This document shows positions 18,590-28,329 of a stretch of DNA of 64,000 nt, piece after piece; the stretch's first letter is position 1; the number at the start of each line of letters is the position of its first letter. Both the position numbers and the translations under genes were made by a program. The notes beneath the pieces are model-generated. The model worked only from the letters and a program-made list of their open reading frames with translations. It was not told the DNA's origin and ran no database searches. Source of the stretch: Longitalea luteola (lineage in GTDB: Bacteria; Bacteroidota; Bacteroidia; Chitinophagales; Chitinophagaceae); the NCBI RefSeq assembly GCF_017356035.1, contig NZ_JAFIQX010000004.1:310001-374000 (forward strand), given 5' to 3'.

Positions 18590-18728
18590 TTCATTGCTCG
18601 GAATTTAATACCATTTCATCTTTATTCATAGATCACCTTGCGATAATGCGTGGTTCCACATTAAATACGCATTAATTTCTTCGCTGGCGCTGGTTTTAAT
18701 TCACGTGATACAGAATATTGCCCCCCAA

Positions 18729-19817
18729 ATGAAACATCCGCATACTTCCCTGCCCGACAAACCACATTTTGAGATCTTAGACGGGTTAAGGGGTGTTGCG
18801 GCGATTGCAGTGGTGATCTTTCACTTCATGGAAATTGCCGTACCTGATCTCGAAAAAAATTTTATTGCCCATGCTTACCTGGCTGTGGACTTTTTCTTTT
18901 GCCTGTCAGGGTTTGTCATTGCCTATGCTTATGATGATAAAATGCCTGTCATTGGTATCTCTACATTCCTCAAACGAAGGCTGACCCGCTTACATCCACT
19001 GGTGATCATTGGCTCGGTGCTCGGTTTATTGACCTTTGTATTCGATCCCTTCAGTAATTTACATGAAACCTATGCTGATAAAACCTGGCTGTTGTTCATA
19101 TACTCCTGCCTGATGATCCCCTTCCCGGTGGTAAAGGAAAGATATTTAAATCTTTTTCATCTCAATCCACCAACATGGTCCTTGTTCTGGGAATACATCG
19201 CTAATATTTTTTATGCCGTGCTGCTTATCCGGCTACCGAAGAAATTCCTTTGGGCATTAGCGGTACTGGCTGCCATAGCGCTGGTATATGAATCCTCGCA
19301 ATCAAGCCATCTTAGCGTTGGATGGGGCGGCGATAATATTAAAGGAGGCGCCATCAGGGTAAGCTTTTCGTTCCTGGCAGGCGTACTTGTTTACCGTTCA
19401 CGATGGATCATTCGCTCAAAGCTGGGTTTTGTGTCAATAGGATTATTGCTCTTGCCGGCTTTACTGTTTCCGTTCTCTGAAAAACATAACTGGATTGCCG
19501 ACCCACTCGTGGTTATCTTTTATTTTCCATTACTAGTCGTGTTAGGCGCCGGCGCAGTAACGCAAAAAACGACCCGCGCCCTTTGCCGCTTTTCGGGAAA
19601 GATATCATACCCGCTTTACATGGTCCATTATCCATTTATATGGGTGTTCATGAGTTATGTTGAAAAGCACAAACCTGCTATGGATACTGTGACATGGATC
19701 ATTGTCATTGGTACAATCTTATTATTGTTATTGGCGTACCTGACTATGAAGTATGTAGATGAGCCTGTGCGGAAATGGCTAACCAGACGTATGAAACAGG
19801 GCGCCAGGAATCAGTAG
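18729..19817 (+). CDS. Acyltransferase 3 family membrane protein
   Basis: This is a membrane protein of about 362 aa with around ten predicted helices. It opens with the acyltransferase-3 signature HFEILDGLRGVAAIAVVIFH, containing the family's R/H residues. FFCLSGFVIAYAY and LKRRLTRLHPLVIIG follow. These enzymes transfer acyl groups such as acetyl or succinyl to sugars or other extracellular molecules. The ATG at 18729 is preferred over one eight codons upstream because the family normally starts just before the DGLRG block. No glycan-synthesis genes are adjacent. Confidence 0.9.
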   Translation: MKHPHTSLPDKPHFEILDGLRGVAAIAVVIFHFMEIAVPDLEKNFIAHAYLAVDFFFCLSGFVIAYAYDDKMPVIGISTFLKRRLTRLHPLVIIGSVLGLLTFVFDPFSNLHETYADKTWLLFIYSCLMIPFPVVKERYLNLFHLNPPTWSLFWEYIANIFYAVLLIRLPKKFLWALAVLAAIALVYESSQSSHLSVGWGGDNIKGGAIRVSFSFLAGVLVYRSRWIIRSKLGFVSIGLLLLPALLFPFSEKHNWIADPLVVIFYFPLLVVLGAGAVTQKTTRALCRFSGKISYPLYMVHYPFIWVFMSYVEKHKPAMDTVTWIIVIGTILLLLLAYLTMKYVDEPVRKWLTRRMKQGARNQ

Positions 19818-19920
19818 CGCCCGGGTTCATTTCCCTTTCGACAAACACATTCGTGCAAAACAATTTTAGCTTCGCCGGCAAAGAAATTATCCAGTAACTT
19901 CAACGCAACTATCGTTGAAC

Positions 19921-20916
19921 ATGAAAAAACTGGTTTATCCTTCTTTGCTTTTTGCCATTGTCATCAGCAGTTGTTCATCCCTGCAAGCACAGCAAACAGC
20001 GGGCAAAAAAACCTCCGGCAATCCCGTTTTTCCCGGCTGGTATGCCGATCCTGAAGGGGCGATTTTCAACAAGCGATACTGGATCTACCCTACTTACTCT
20101 GCACCTTATAATCAACAGGTATTTCTAGATGCTTTCTCGTCGACGGACCTGGTAAACTGGACGAAACACGAACGCATTGTTGATACGGCTGCTATCAAGT
20201 GGGCGAAAAGGGCCATGTGGGCGCCTGCCATTGTGCAAAAGAATGGCCGGTACTTTTTATTTTTCGCCGCTAACGATATTCAGAACGAACAGCAACCCGG
20301 TGGCATTGGAGTCGCTGTTGCCAATAAACCGGAAGGCCCCTTCAAAGATTACCTCGGCAAACCCTTACTCGATAAGATCGTAAACAAAGCGCAGCCTATT
20401 GACCAGTTTGTGTTCCGGGACAAAGACGGGCAGTACTATATGATCTACGGTGGATGGGGTCATTGCAACATCACCAAACTGAAAGACGATTTTACCGGCT
20501 TTGTTCCGTTTGAAGATGGGAATACCTTCCGGGAGATCACACCTAAAGGTTATGTAGAAGGACCCATTATGTTCATCCGTAACAACAAGTACTATTTTAT
20601 GTGGAGCGAAGGCGGCTGGACAGGTCCTGATTACCGCGTGGCTTATGCGATAGGCGATTCTCCATTTGGTCCATTTGAGCGGATAGGCACCGTTCTGCAA
20701 CAGGATGCAGCCGTGGCAACCGGTGCAGGCCACCATTCGGTGCTTCAAGTTCCGGGCAGCAACGATTGGTATATTGTATACCACCGCCGCCCTCTGGGTG
20801 AAACCGACGGCAACCACCGGGTGACCTGCATCGATAAAATGGAGTTTGATGACAAGGGATTCATCAAACCCGTGAAAATAACTTTTGAAGGCGTAGCTCC
20901 CAAAGTGTTAAAGTAA
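19921..20916 (+). CDS. Glycoside hydrolase family 43-like protein
   Basis: The ATG at 19921 is preferred to a TTG two codons earlier. The signal peptide ends in a lipobox-like VISSC, then SSLQAQQ. The remaining 310 aa read as a five-bladed GH43 beta-propeller. Its three acidic positions appear in FPGWYADPEG, PIDQFVFRDKDGQYY and YVEGPIMFIRNNKYYF. Related enzymes act on arabinan, xylan or similar plant polysaccharides. The stop lies 7 bp from the convergent DUF3817 gene. Exact substrate cannot be inferred. Confidence 0.88.
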   Translation: MKKLVYPSLLFAIVISSCSSLQAQQTAGKKTSGNPVFPGWYADPEGAIFNKRYWIYPTYSAPYNQQVFLDAFSSTDLVNWTKHERIVDTAAIKWAKRAMWAPAIVQKNGRYFLFFAANDIQNEQQPGGIGVAVANKPEGPFKDYLGKPLLDKIVNKAQPIDQFVFRDKDGQYYMIYGGWGHCNITKLKDDFTGFVPFEDGNTFREITPKGYVEGPIMFIRNNKYYFMWSEGGWTGPDYRVAYAIGDSPFGPFERIGTVLQQDAAVATGAGHHSVLQVPGSNDWYIVYHRRPLGETDGNHRVTCIDKMEFDDKGFIKPVKITFEGVAPKVLK

Positions 20917-20923
20917 TTACCGC

Positions 20924-21226
20924 TTACACTTTACTCAAGATCTTCCTGTCAATATAAAAAGTACCGAAAGGAATACAGCAGGCCAGTATCACTTTCCAGG
21001 TGATTTTTGTAAAAGCCCATCTCTGCTCAACCCCTACGCTAATTGTATTGAATATAAAAAGCAGGAACAAAACGCCGTGAACAGGCCCAAGTAATTTTGT
21101 AAACGTTTCATCATGTGCTGCATACTTCAACGGCACAGCTATAAATACCAGTAAGAGAAGAGAAACTCCTTCCAGGAAGCCGAGCAGCCGCAGGCGCCCG
21201 ATCTTTGTTTTAAATAATGATTGCAT
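20924..21226 (-). CDS. DUF3817 small membrane protein
   Basis: The 100-aa protein has three hydrophobic segments (LGFLEGVSLLLLVFIAVPL, VHGVLFLLFIFNTISV and ILACCIPFGTFYID). It matches the DUF3817 family, whose members start with a short LRxLGFLEGxSLLxL block. Function unknown. It starts 3 bp after the stop of the 152-aa membrane protein gene, so the two form an operon, probably controlled by the TetR regulator upstream. Confidence 0.82.
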   Translation of the reverse strand: MQSLFKTKIGRLRLLGFLEGVSLLLLVFIAVPLKYAAHDETFTKLLGPVHGVLFLLFIFNTISVGVEQRWAFTKITWKVILACCIPFGTFYIDRKILSKV

Positions 21227-21229
21227 ATG

Positions 21230-21688
21230 CTATCTGATATAAGGTCTGTTAGCAAATGGGGAGAACGGCCAGGGAATGGCTATAAAGATTATAACCAATG
21301 CAAGCGAATACCACAACAACATTGTTTTGAATTTCTGTTCATCTGTTTGTTTTCTTTTTGTCAATGCCGATCCAACGGTAACAATGACAATAGCAACCAG
21401 CATCAGTGTACTATGTATTATTCCGAAGAACAAATACCCGGCGTCTTCCATGGTTTTATTACCGTTCTTAAGAAAATACTTTATTAGCGGACTTTGAAAG
21501 TACAAAGTCATTCCAGCCATTAACTGTATATGCGCTATAGTAGCCGTCCAATGGCGTACGGCATTATCGCCTTTTGTGAATTTTCGTTTGAAGAAATATC
21601 CGCTACAGGCCTTCCATACCGCAAGGAACAAGCTCACCAGTACGAACCATCGTACATACGAATGCAAATAAATGAGGAATTGATACAT
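21230..21688 (-). CDS. Uncharacterised membrane protein with four predicted helices
   Basis: The ATG at 21688 gives 152 aa starting YQFLIYLHSYVRWFVLVSLF. Four membrane segments with several histidines (HSYVRW, HWTATIAHIQL, FGIIHSTLML) suggest a helical-bundle membrane protein. I do not recognise a characterised family. The upstream palindrome at 21752-21765, 64 bp before this start, matches one before the tetR gene. The gene is therefore likely to be repressed by the TetR protein, together with the DUF3817 gene. Confidence 0.75.
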   Translation of the reverse strand: MYQFLIYLHSYVRWFVLVSLFLAVWKACSGYFFKRKFTKGDNAVRHWTATIAHIQLMAGMTLYFQSPLIKYFLKNGNKTMEDAGYLFFGIIHSTLMLVAIVIVTVGSALTKRKQTDEQKFKTMLLWYSLALVIIFIAIPWPFSPFANRPYIR

Positions 21689-21751
21689 AATCAGGCTATA
21701 CCCGCTTTGTGATTGTTTAAAATAAAGGCAGGGCAAAGCTAACACAAAAAC

Positions 21752-21765
21752 ATACTAACTGGTAT
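21752..21765. promoter_or_regulatory. Predicted TetR operator before the membrane-protein operon
   Basis: ATACTAACTGGTAT is a near-perfect palindrome, extended outward to AAAACATAC and GTATGTTTT. It differs by one base from the palindrome upstream of tetR at 22380-22393. Confidence 0.65.
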
Positions 21766-21782
21766 GTTTTTACTGAAAAAAA

Positions 21783-22373
21783 TTATTGCAGGGAATTCAG
21801 GTAATCTTTCAATTGCTTTAGATACACAAGATATACAGCGCTGCTGTTATTCAATTTACCCATATTTCGAATGCCCCAGTAGCCCGACATAATGAAAACG
21901 GCAACCTGTTCAGCTTTCACATCTGCTCTTATACTTCCGGCTTTTTTTCCGTTCCTGATGCAATGGACAATGGCGCTTTTCCATTCCTCCGACAACTCGT
22001 TTAACACCCTGGTGAAATCACTATGCCAGGGAGCCATTTCCTGGGTAAAATTGGCCGCGGGGCAACCGTACTCTACTTTCAAAAATTGATTTTTCATCAG
22101 GATAGCATACATCATGTCATAAATGATCTTTACCGGATCGCCTTCTGACTGAAGCGGCTTGATAAACGCAGTTGCAAAACTGGGTTTCAGCAATTCATTG
22201 ATGATGGCAATGCCCATCTCATCTTTATTCCTGAAATGATAATAAAAAGCGCCTTTAGTGACCTGTGTAGTTGCCAGAATATCATCGATACTTGTCGTTT
22301 GATAACCCTTTACATAGATCAGTTCAAAAGCCTTTTGTAAAATGCCCAATCTTGTTGCCTCGGCCTTTTTCAT
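21783..22373 (-). CDS. TetR/AcrR family transcriptional regulator
   Basis: This 196-aa protein has an N-terminal TetR helix-turn-helix (about 5-55; ILQKAFELIYVKGYQTTSID, then TKGAFYYHFRNKDEMG). The all-helical ligand domain includes a conserved-looking block ending in GYWGIRNMGKL. It resembles the YxaF/LmrA-type branch by length and C-terminal region. Near-identical palindromes lie 7 bp upstream of its start and between it and the downstream membrane genes. This suggests that it represses itself and that operon. Confidence 0.92.
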   Translation of the reverse strand: MKKAEATRLGILQKAFELIYVKGYQTTSIDDILATTQVTKGAFYYHFRNKDEMGIAIINELLKPSFATAFIKPLQSEGDPVKIIYDMMYAILMKNQFLKVEYGCPAANFTQEMAPWHSDFTRVLNELSEEWKSAIVHCIRNGKKAGSIRADVKAEQVAVFIMSGYWGIRNMGKLNNSSAVYLVYLKQLKDYLNSLQ

Positions 22374-22379
22374 GTTTAG

Positions 22380-22393
22380 ATACTAACCGGTAT
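22380..22393. promoter_or_regulatory. Predicted TetR autoregulatory operator
   Basis: ATACTAACCGGTAT lies 7 bp upstream of the tetR start codon and is nearly identical to the palindrome at 21752-21765. Its position suggests negative autoregulation. Confidence 0.65.
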
Positions 22394-22435
22394 TTTTTTA
22401 ACAAAGTAAGCTACTATCGCGTATTTATACAAATG

Positions 22436-23491
22436 TTACTGGTCGGTCCTTAACGGTTCGGCGGCAAAAAAACGCCTCGCGCCTTCCCTTCCATGCTCCA
22501 CCAGCTCAGCTATTGTTTTCCTCGGCAGCCTGCGTACGCGGCCGGAGAGATTCATATTGTTAATGGCAATGGTCCTGCGTAAACTATTGGGATGGGTAAC
22601 TTCCGGATTGGCCTTATCGATCAGCGTGTGGTACAACGCTTTCAGATAATCGCTCAGGGTATAGATCTCAAACGGGTAAACGCCCGGCTGCTCTGCATTG
22701 TATTGAATTTGTTCGGGCATTTCCATCAGCAGCCCCAGCGTTTCACGGTTTTCGACCCATGTATTGACTGGCGCATTATGACCGTTGATGTATTTGGTAG
22801 AATCAAATAAACTGATGGGGTAATTACTCAGCACGCCACCATCAACCATTACATGCAGTAATTGCTTGTCCGTAGGTCTTTCATATACCCTGCCACAGTC
22901 ATCCATCAGCACAGCCCGGTAATACAAGGGTATAGATAACGAAATACGCACAGCATCACAAATGCGCATATCCGGATAACTCTCATGCGAAAATACCCGC
23001 AGCCGCTGATAGGTAAGGTCGGTGCCCGTTATATACAGGTCTCTATAATTTTTTTCAACACGTTTTGCATGCAGTTCCCCGAAGGTGATATCGGCATTAC
23101 CTGTTTTAGCAGCCAGCAGATCTTCCATCCACTTAGCTATTTTCTCTCCTTTATACCAGCCAAATTGTTTACGCAGGCGCCTGATACCACCGGCCAGCAT
23201 CCAGCCGCCGTCATTGAACTTTTTTAAGGGGATATTCGCCGTTAACTCAATGATCTCACCCGACGTATAACCAACGGCCAGCAATGCCCCTTGTATAGCG
23301 CCCACCGAAGTACCTCCTACCCGCTGAATGTCTTTTAAAATGCCCATGCTGTCAAGTACCTGTAAAGCACCGGCATACGCAAAACCCTTCACCCCTCCGC
23401 CTTCCATCACGAGGTTACGGTACCGCGGTGTTTGAGCGTAGCCTGCAGCACCAACAATTAGCGAAACTGTAAACAAGACAAGTTTTTTCAT
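22436..23491 (-). CDS. Patatin-like phospholipase
   Basis: This 351-aa protein has a signal peptide (KKLVLFTVSLIVGAAGYAQ). It shows the full patatin catalytic set: the oxyanion-hole glycines in MEGGGVKGFAYAGAL, the nucleophile Ser62 in GGTSVGAI (a G-x-S-x-G elbow) and the catalytic Asp in MVDGGVLSNYPI near residue 215. The Ser-Asp dyad hydrolyses acyl esters of phospholipids. Export implies a periplasmic or outer-membrane role. It is shorter than PlpD-type two-domain proteins and has no C-terminal barrel in this frame. Confidence 0.92.
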   Translation of the reverse strand: MKKLVLFTVSLIVGAAGYAQTPRYRNLVMEGGGVKGFAYAGALQVLDSMGILKDIQRVGGTSVGAIQGALLAVGYTSGEIIELTANIPLKKFNDGGWMLAGGIRRLRKQFGWYKGEKIAKWMEDLLAAKTGNADITFGELHAKRVEKNYRDLYITGTDLTYQRLRVFSHESYPDMRICDAVRISLSIPLYYRAVLMDDCGRVYERPTDKQLLHVMVDGGVLSNYPISLFDSTKYINGHNAPVNTWVENRETLGLLMEMPEQIQYNAEQPGVYPFEIYTLSDYLKALYHTLIDKANPEVTHPNSLRRTIAINNMNLSGRVRRLPRKTIAELVEHGREGARRFFAAEPLRTDQ

Positions 23492-23725
23492 CAGGGCTTT
23501 AATGTTTAGGCTACAAGATACGTAACACGTTGATGAAAAGTTGGATGATCCCGGCAGGCACCTTCAAGGTTTTAACATTGTAGGTGACCGCGGGCTCCAG
23601 TGTAAATAAATCTCCCTAAATAACTGCCTTTACTCTACACTCCCCAACTATGCCGGCAGCAAAAGCCCGGCCCAATGAGCTGGCATAACTTGTGAAGTTT
23701 TTATAGTACACTAAACCTCTGGGAT

Positions 23726-24139
23726 ATGAACTTACTCAGCACAAAGATCCATGGATACATCGATTATATAATGGGCGCGCTGCTCATTGCAGCCCCATGG
23801 ATATTTAATTTTGCCAGGGATGACGCAAGTACATTTATTCCGCCAATACTGGGTATAGCAACGATACTGTACAGTTTGTTGACCAGGTATGAGTTAAGCC
23901 AGGCCCGGATGATACCTATGCGCCGGCATTTATTACTCGACACCATCGTTAGTCTGCTCCTGATCGCTTCGCCCTGGCTGTTCGGCTTTAAAGATTACAT
24001 TTGGGAACCACACGTAATATTGGGAAGTATTGGCCTGGTGATCGTGTTCATTTCAAAACGTGAACCTGGCGAAGGACGAACGCCCACCCAAAGGCATATA
24101 ACCGGTGATAACAACATCAGAGGAACGGCAATACACTAA
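23726..24139 (+). CDS. SPW repeat membrane protein
   Basis: The 137-aa protein has four membrane helices arranged as two repeats, each with a proline-tryptophan motif (LLIAAPWIFNF and LLIASPWLFGF) as in SPW-repeat proteins. The N-terminus KIHGYIDYIMGALL is typical of the Bacteroidetes members. Function unknown. It is followed by a strong hairpin and has no co-directional neighbour nearby. Confidence 0.85.
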   Translation: MNLLSTKIHGYIDYIMGALLIAAPWIFNFARDDASTFIPPILGIATILYSLLTRYELSQARMIPMRRHLLLDTIVSLLLIASPWLFGFKDYIWEPHVILGSIGLVIVFISKREPGEGRTPTQRHITGDNNIRGTAIH

Positions 24140-24144
24140 AAAAC

Positions 24145-24180
24145 AGCATAAGCCCCGGTCTTTTAACCGGGGCTTATGCT
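24145..24180 (-). terminator. Terminator between convergent genes
   Basis: AGCATAAGCCCCGGT (24145-24159) pairs perfectly with ACCGGGGCTTATGCT (24166-24180) around a 6-nt loop. Read on the minus strand it is followed by GTTTTTT, so it best serves the Gfo/Idh gene. It may work in both directions. Confidence 0.85.
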
Positions 24181-24239
24181 ATCTACCTGTTGACAATGGT
24201 TGCAATTGTAACCTGGGAAAATTTTGTCCCGCCTTGTAA

Positions 24240-25358
24240 TTAAATGGTCAACTTAACTTTCTTGCCCGATTTAACCGCCTCATAAATGGCATCGATGATC
24301 TTCAGGTCGCGTAAGCCTTCTTCTCCATCTACTGAAACCACCGGCTGTTTGCCATCCATGATAATCGCAGCCATTTCATCCATCTGCACGGTCTGGTGCG
24401 TCATATGCGGCTGCGTTAATTCGCCTTTATTGGTTCGACCCTTAATAGGGCCATAGCCTGTTGAGGGCTGTAGTTCGGCAAATCCTTTAGTGCCATTCAG
24501 GAAGAAGCGGTCGAGGTTGTTCATACTATAAGTAGATAAACAGGAAGCCACCGCCCCGCTGGGAAAACCCAGTTGGAACTGAATAGTTTCATCTACGCCC
24601 GGTTTAAACTTCTCGGGATCCGTTTTGGTCTCCTGCGCCGTTACCCAGACCGGTTCTTCGCCTACCATATAACGCGCACCATTAATGGAATAAATACCTA
24701 TGTCCATCAAAGCGCCTCCGCCGGCCAGTTCTTTCTTCAGTCGCCATTGGCCGGGATCGCCGATGGCAAAACCGCTCAATCCCTGAAAGAACATGATCTT
24801 TCCCAATTCGCCCTCTTTCCGCATGCGGATGATCTCGAGGGTCTTGGGTTCAAAATGCATTCTGTACCCTACCAGTAATTTTACATTCGCCTTTTTGCAG
24901 GCATCCACCATCTCCTGCCCTTCCTTTGCATTCAGCGCCATCGGTTTTTCACAAATGACATGTTTACCCGCTTTGGCTGCTCTTATCACGTGCTCACGGT
25001 GCAACGCATTCGGCGTTATCACATACACCGCATCTATGTCGGGATTGTCCTTTATCCGGTCGAAATTCTCGTAATTATAACAGTTCTTTTCGGGAATGTT
25101 GTACTTCGACTGCCAGTTGGTGATCTTGGCCGGGGTACCGCTGATAACTCCGGTTAGCCGGGCCCGTTTGCAGTCCTTCATGGCTTCCGCTACGCGGGTG
25201 CCATAACTTCCCAATCCCATGATGGCTACGCGTAATGGCGGTCCATCCTGTACCATAGAGCCGGTTTGTTCCATACATGCTATTGCTTCGGACGATAACA
25301 GGGGAAATGTAACTACCGAAGCGGCCAGTTTTTGCAGAAAGTTTCGACGGGAATTCAT
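24240..25358 (-). CDS. Gfo/Idh/MocA family oxidoreductase with Tat-like signal
   Basis: The ATG at 25358 gives 372 aa starting NSRRNFLQKLAASVVTF, a twin-arginine-like export signal. The Rossmann fold shows GLGSYGTRVAEAM, and the family motif appears as HVICEKPMAL, with the EKP lysine that lies at the active site. The C-terminal alpha/beta domain carries GGGALMDIGIYSINGARYM. Members reduce or oxidise sugars with bound NAD(P). The Tat signal suggests export with its cofactor. Closest functional classes are glucose-fructose oxidoreductase-like enzymes; the substrate is open. Confidence 0.9.
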   Translation of the reverse strand: MNSRRNFLQKLAASVVTFPLLSSEAIACMEQTGSMVQDGPPLRVAIMGLGSYGTRVAEAMKDCKRARLTGVISGTPAKITNWQSKYNIPEKNCYNYENFDRIKDNPDIDAVYVITPNALHREHVIRAAKAGKHVICEKPMALNAKEGQEMVDACKKANVKLLVGYRMHFEPKTLEIIRMRKEGELGKIMFFQGLSGFAIGDPGQWRLKKELAGGGALMDIGIYSINGARYMVGEEPVWVTAQETKTDPEKFKPGVDETIQFQLGFPSGAVASCLSTYSMNNLDRFFLNGTKGFAELQPSTGYGPIKGRTNKGELTQPHMTHQTVQMDEMAAIIMDGKQPVVSVDGEEGLRDLKIIDAIYEAVKSGKKVKLTI

Positions 25359-25644
25359 AATTGCCAATTTTGAATAAATTTAATTAACAATGAGTTACCA
25401 GCACCTAAAACACCCTACCAACATTTTTACAAAAGGTGATGATCGTTTGCCATTAACAGCCGCATTGTATCGTTCTTGCAGGCGGCTTTTTCCGCTCATC
25501 CTTTAAATGGTCAATTTTTATCAATCATACCGACCGGTTACTTCCTTCGATCACAGCAACAATTGTTCCGCCATCCAAATTTCACAGGCTACCGCTGTTA
25601 TACTTTAACAGGAAAAAAAATAAGAGAATTTGTACAATTGGTAT

Positions 25645-28323
25645 ATGAACCCGGGTAAACTGCTTTTGCTAATCTCTTTTGCAGTCACAGTCACAACAAC
25701 CGCCATGAGTCAATCCACCGATACAACGGTTGTAAGAAGAACTTTTATTACTCAACACCTCAAAAGCGCCATTTCATTAGACGGTATACCGAATGAGGAA
25801 GCCTGGAATGCAGTTGACTGGACCGGTGACTTCACGCAATGGCAGCCCAACGAAGGGAAAGCGCCCCATCAGCCTACCCGTTTCAAAATTCTGTATGATG
25901 AAAAATACCTGTATATCGCATACCATTGTATTGATCAATATCCCGACTCCATCATAAGATGGATGGACCGCCGCGACCAGTTTCCCGGCGACTGGGTAGA
26001 AATAAACATCGACAGCTACCACGACCTGCGCACCGCCTTTTCCTTTACCCTGTCGGTATCCGGCGTTCGCGGTGATGAGTTTGTTTCAAATAATGGCAAT
26101 AACTGGGACGCAAACTGGAACCCTATCTGGTTTGCTAAAACCCATATTGATAATACCGGCTGGACGGCAGAAGTGAAGATCCCGTTCAGCCAGCTTCGTT
26201 ATGGCAATGAAGCAGACAAAACCTGGGGTATTCAGGTTACCAGGCGCATTTTTCGAAAAGAAGAAAGGTCCTGCTGGCAATACATTCCACAAAACTCAGG
26301 TGTATGGGTAAGCCGTTTTGGCGAACTGAAGGGATTGAAGAACATTCCCCTGCACCGACAGGTGGAAATAGCGCCTTATGTAACTATGCAGGCCGATAAG
26401 TACAAAAAAGAAGATGGCAATCCGTTTGCGAAAGGGTTCGACACAAAATTAAACGGCGGGCTCGATGGCAAGTATGCCGTTACCAACGACCTTATTCTCG
26501 ATTTTACCGTAAATCCTGATTTTGGCCAGGTAGAAGCCGATCCCTCCCAGGTGCGCATCGATGGCTTTCAGAACTTCTTTGAAGAACGCCGTCCATTCTT
26601 TATGGAAAGCCGCAATATTTTTGATTACCAGTTAACCGGGTCAGAAGCGGGCGGCGATTACGACTCCGACCTGCTCTTTTATTCCCGCCGCATCGGCAGC
26701 GCACCGCATGCTTCGCCGAAAATAAACAGCGATGAATACCTGAAGATGCCTTTAAACAATACGATCCTGGGGGCGGCCAAGTTCAGTGGCAAAACGCGCA
26801 AAGGCTGGAGCATCGGCATCCTGGAAAGCATTACCGAAAAAGAGATCGCCACCATTGATAACAATGGCGAAAAAAGAGAGGAACTGGTAGAACCGCTTAC
26901 CAACTATTTTGTTGGCCGCTTGCAAAAAGATATCAATGGTGGTCAAACCATATTGGGCGGCATTTTTACTGCGGTAAATCGTGATAACGGGTTGAATGAC
27001 CAGCTCCATCGCAGCGCTTACTCCGGCGGGCTCGATTTCTTTCATACCTGGAAAAACCGCACCTGGTATGTTCGGGGTAATATGGTGTTCAGCCAGGTAC
27101 AGGGTAGTAAAACCGCCATCCTCAATACCCAGACAGCTTTTGAACACCTGTTTCAGCGCAACGGCGCCAGCGAGGTATCGGTAGACAGTAACCGCACCGC
27201 GCTCACCGGCACCGGTGGCACCTTCAGGTTTGGAAAAGTGGGTGGTAATTCCGGCCGTCATGGCCGGTTATTTAAATTTGAAACGGGTTTTACCCTTCGT
27301 TCGCCGGAGCTGGAGCTGAACGATATCGGCTTTATGCTCACCGCTAATGAGATCAACCATTTTACCTGGGCTGGTTTGCATTGGCCTAAGTCGTTCCTTT
27401 TCTTCCGTAATGCAAGGCTAAACTATAATCACTGGTCGCGGTGGGATTACGGCGGCAGGTTCATGAACCAGGCCTTCAATTTCAACTCGCATGCCACCTT
27501 CAGGAACAACTGGCAGGCCGGTACGGGCAGCACTACCAATGTGTACGACGTTTCAAACAATGCATTACGGGGCGCCACGGCTATCCGTAATCCCGGCAAT
27601 ATTTCACATAACATGTATGTGAATACCGACTTTCGGAAAAAGGTATCCGCTTACCTGGGTATTATCAATACATGGGGATTCGGTAATACCACAAAAACGA
27701 ACAATCTGGAACTTACGTTATACTTTCAACCGATGAATAACCTGCGCGTCAGTTTGAGTGCCCTCTATATTTATTACTGGCGCCGGCAGGACCAGTTTGT
27801 TGATAATGTAACTTATAATAACACTACCCGGACCATTGTAAGCGAAGTAAAACAAAACACCTTGCGTTTTACCGGCCGCCTGACGTATAACATTACACCC
27901 GACCTCACCCTGCAATACTATGGGCAGCCCTATATTAACCGGCCGTTGTACAACCACTTTGCCTATGTAACCAATGCCACGGCAAAAAATTACAACGATC
28001 GTTTCCATCCATTCAACAATGGAGAAGTAAAAGAAGTGAATGGCGAATACCAGGTAGATGAGCAAAACGATGGGATAGTCGATTACAGCTTCGGCAAACC
28101 CGATTTCAATTTTGTGCAGTTCCGTTCCAATTTTGTCATGCGGTGGGAATACAAACCAGGCTCCGAGCTCTACCTCGTGTGGTCGCAAAGCAATACACCC
28201 GATGCATCGGCTGACCTGTACAATAATGTAGCCATTCCAAAAAGTTTATTTCAGAATGCCTTCGATAACCAGGCGGCAAGAAATATCTTTTTGTTTAAAT
28301 GGACGTACCGCTTTCTTAAATAG
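25645..28323 (+). CDS. DUF5916 protein with CBM9-like N-terminal domain
   Basis: The ATG at 25645 gives 892 aa starting NPGKLLLLISFAVTVTTTAM, a signal peptide. Residues about 30-225 form a CBM9-like beta sandwich (SLDGIPNEEAWNAVDWTGDF, then DEKYLYIAYHCIDQYPDSII). The rest is DUF5916, with landmark FQNFFEERRPFFMESRNIFDY followed by long stretches of alternating strands ending FLFKWTYRFLK, which look like an outer-membrane beta barrel. Function is unknown; the domain pair suggests carbohydrate recognition at the surface. It is transcribed alone. Confidence 0.88.
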   Translation: MNPGKLLLLISFAVTVTTTAMSQSTDTTVVRRTFITQHLKSAISLDGIPNEEAWNAVDWTGDFTQWQPNEGKAPHQPTRFKILYDEKYLYIAYHCIDQYPDSIIRWMDRRDQFPGDWVEINIDSYHDLRTAFSFTLSVSGVRGDEFVSNNGNNWDANWNPIWFAKTHIDNTGWTAEVKIPFSQLRYGNEADKTWGIQVTRRIFRKEERSCWQYIPQNSGVWVSRFGELKGLKNIPLHRQVEIAPYVTMQADKYKKEDGNPFAKGFDTKLNGGLDGKYAVTNDLILDFTVNPDFGQVEADPSQVRIDGFQNFFEERRPFFMESRNIFDYQLTGSEAGGDYDSDLLFYSRRIGSAPHASPKINSDEYLKMPLNNTILGAAKFSGKTRKGWSIGILESITEKEIATIDNNGEKREELVEPLTNYFVGRLQKDINGGQTILGGIFTAVNRDNGLNDQLHRSAYSGGLDFFHTWKNRTWYVRGNMVFSQVQGSKTAILNTQTAFEHLFQRNGASEVSVDSNRTALTGTGGTFRFGKVGGNSGRHGRLFKFETGFTLRSPELELNDIGFMLTANEINHFTWAGLHWPKSFLFFRNARLNYNHWSRWDYGGRFMNQAFNFNSHATFRNNWQAGTGSTTNVYDVSNNALRGATAIRNPGNISHNMYVNTDFRKKVSAYLGIINTWGFGNTTKTNNLELTLYFQPMNNLRVSLSALYIYYWRRQDQFVDNVTYNNTTRTIVSEVKQNTLRFTGRLTYNITPDLTLQYYGQPYINRPLYNHFAYVTNATAKNYNDRFHPFNNGEVKEVNGEYQVDEQNDGIVDYSFGKPDFNFVQFRSNFVMRWEYKPGSELYLVWSQSNTPDASADLYNNVAIPKSLFQNAFDNQAARNIFLFKWTYRFLK

Positions 28324-28329
28324 CTTAAG

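Noticed and set aside
25458-25491. AGCCGC/GCGGCT hairpin followed by a T-run
   Set aside because: No plus-strand gene ends nearby, and the loop is 18 nt; it may be chance.
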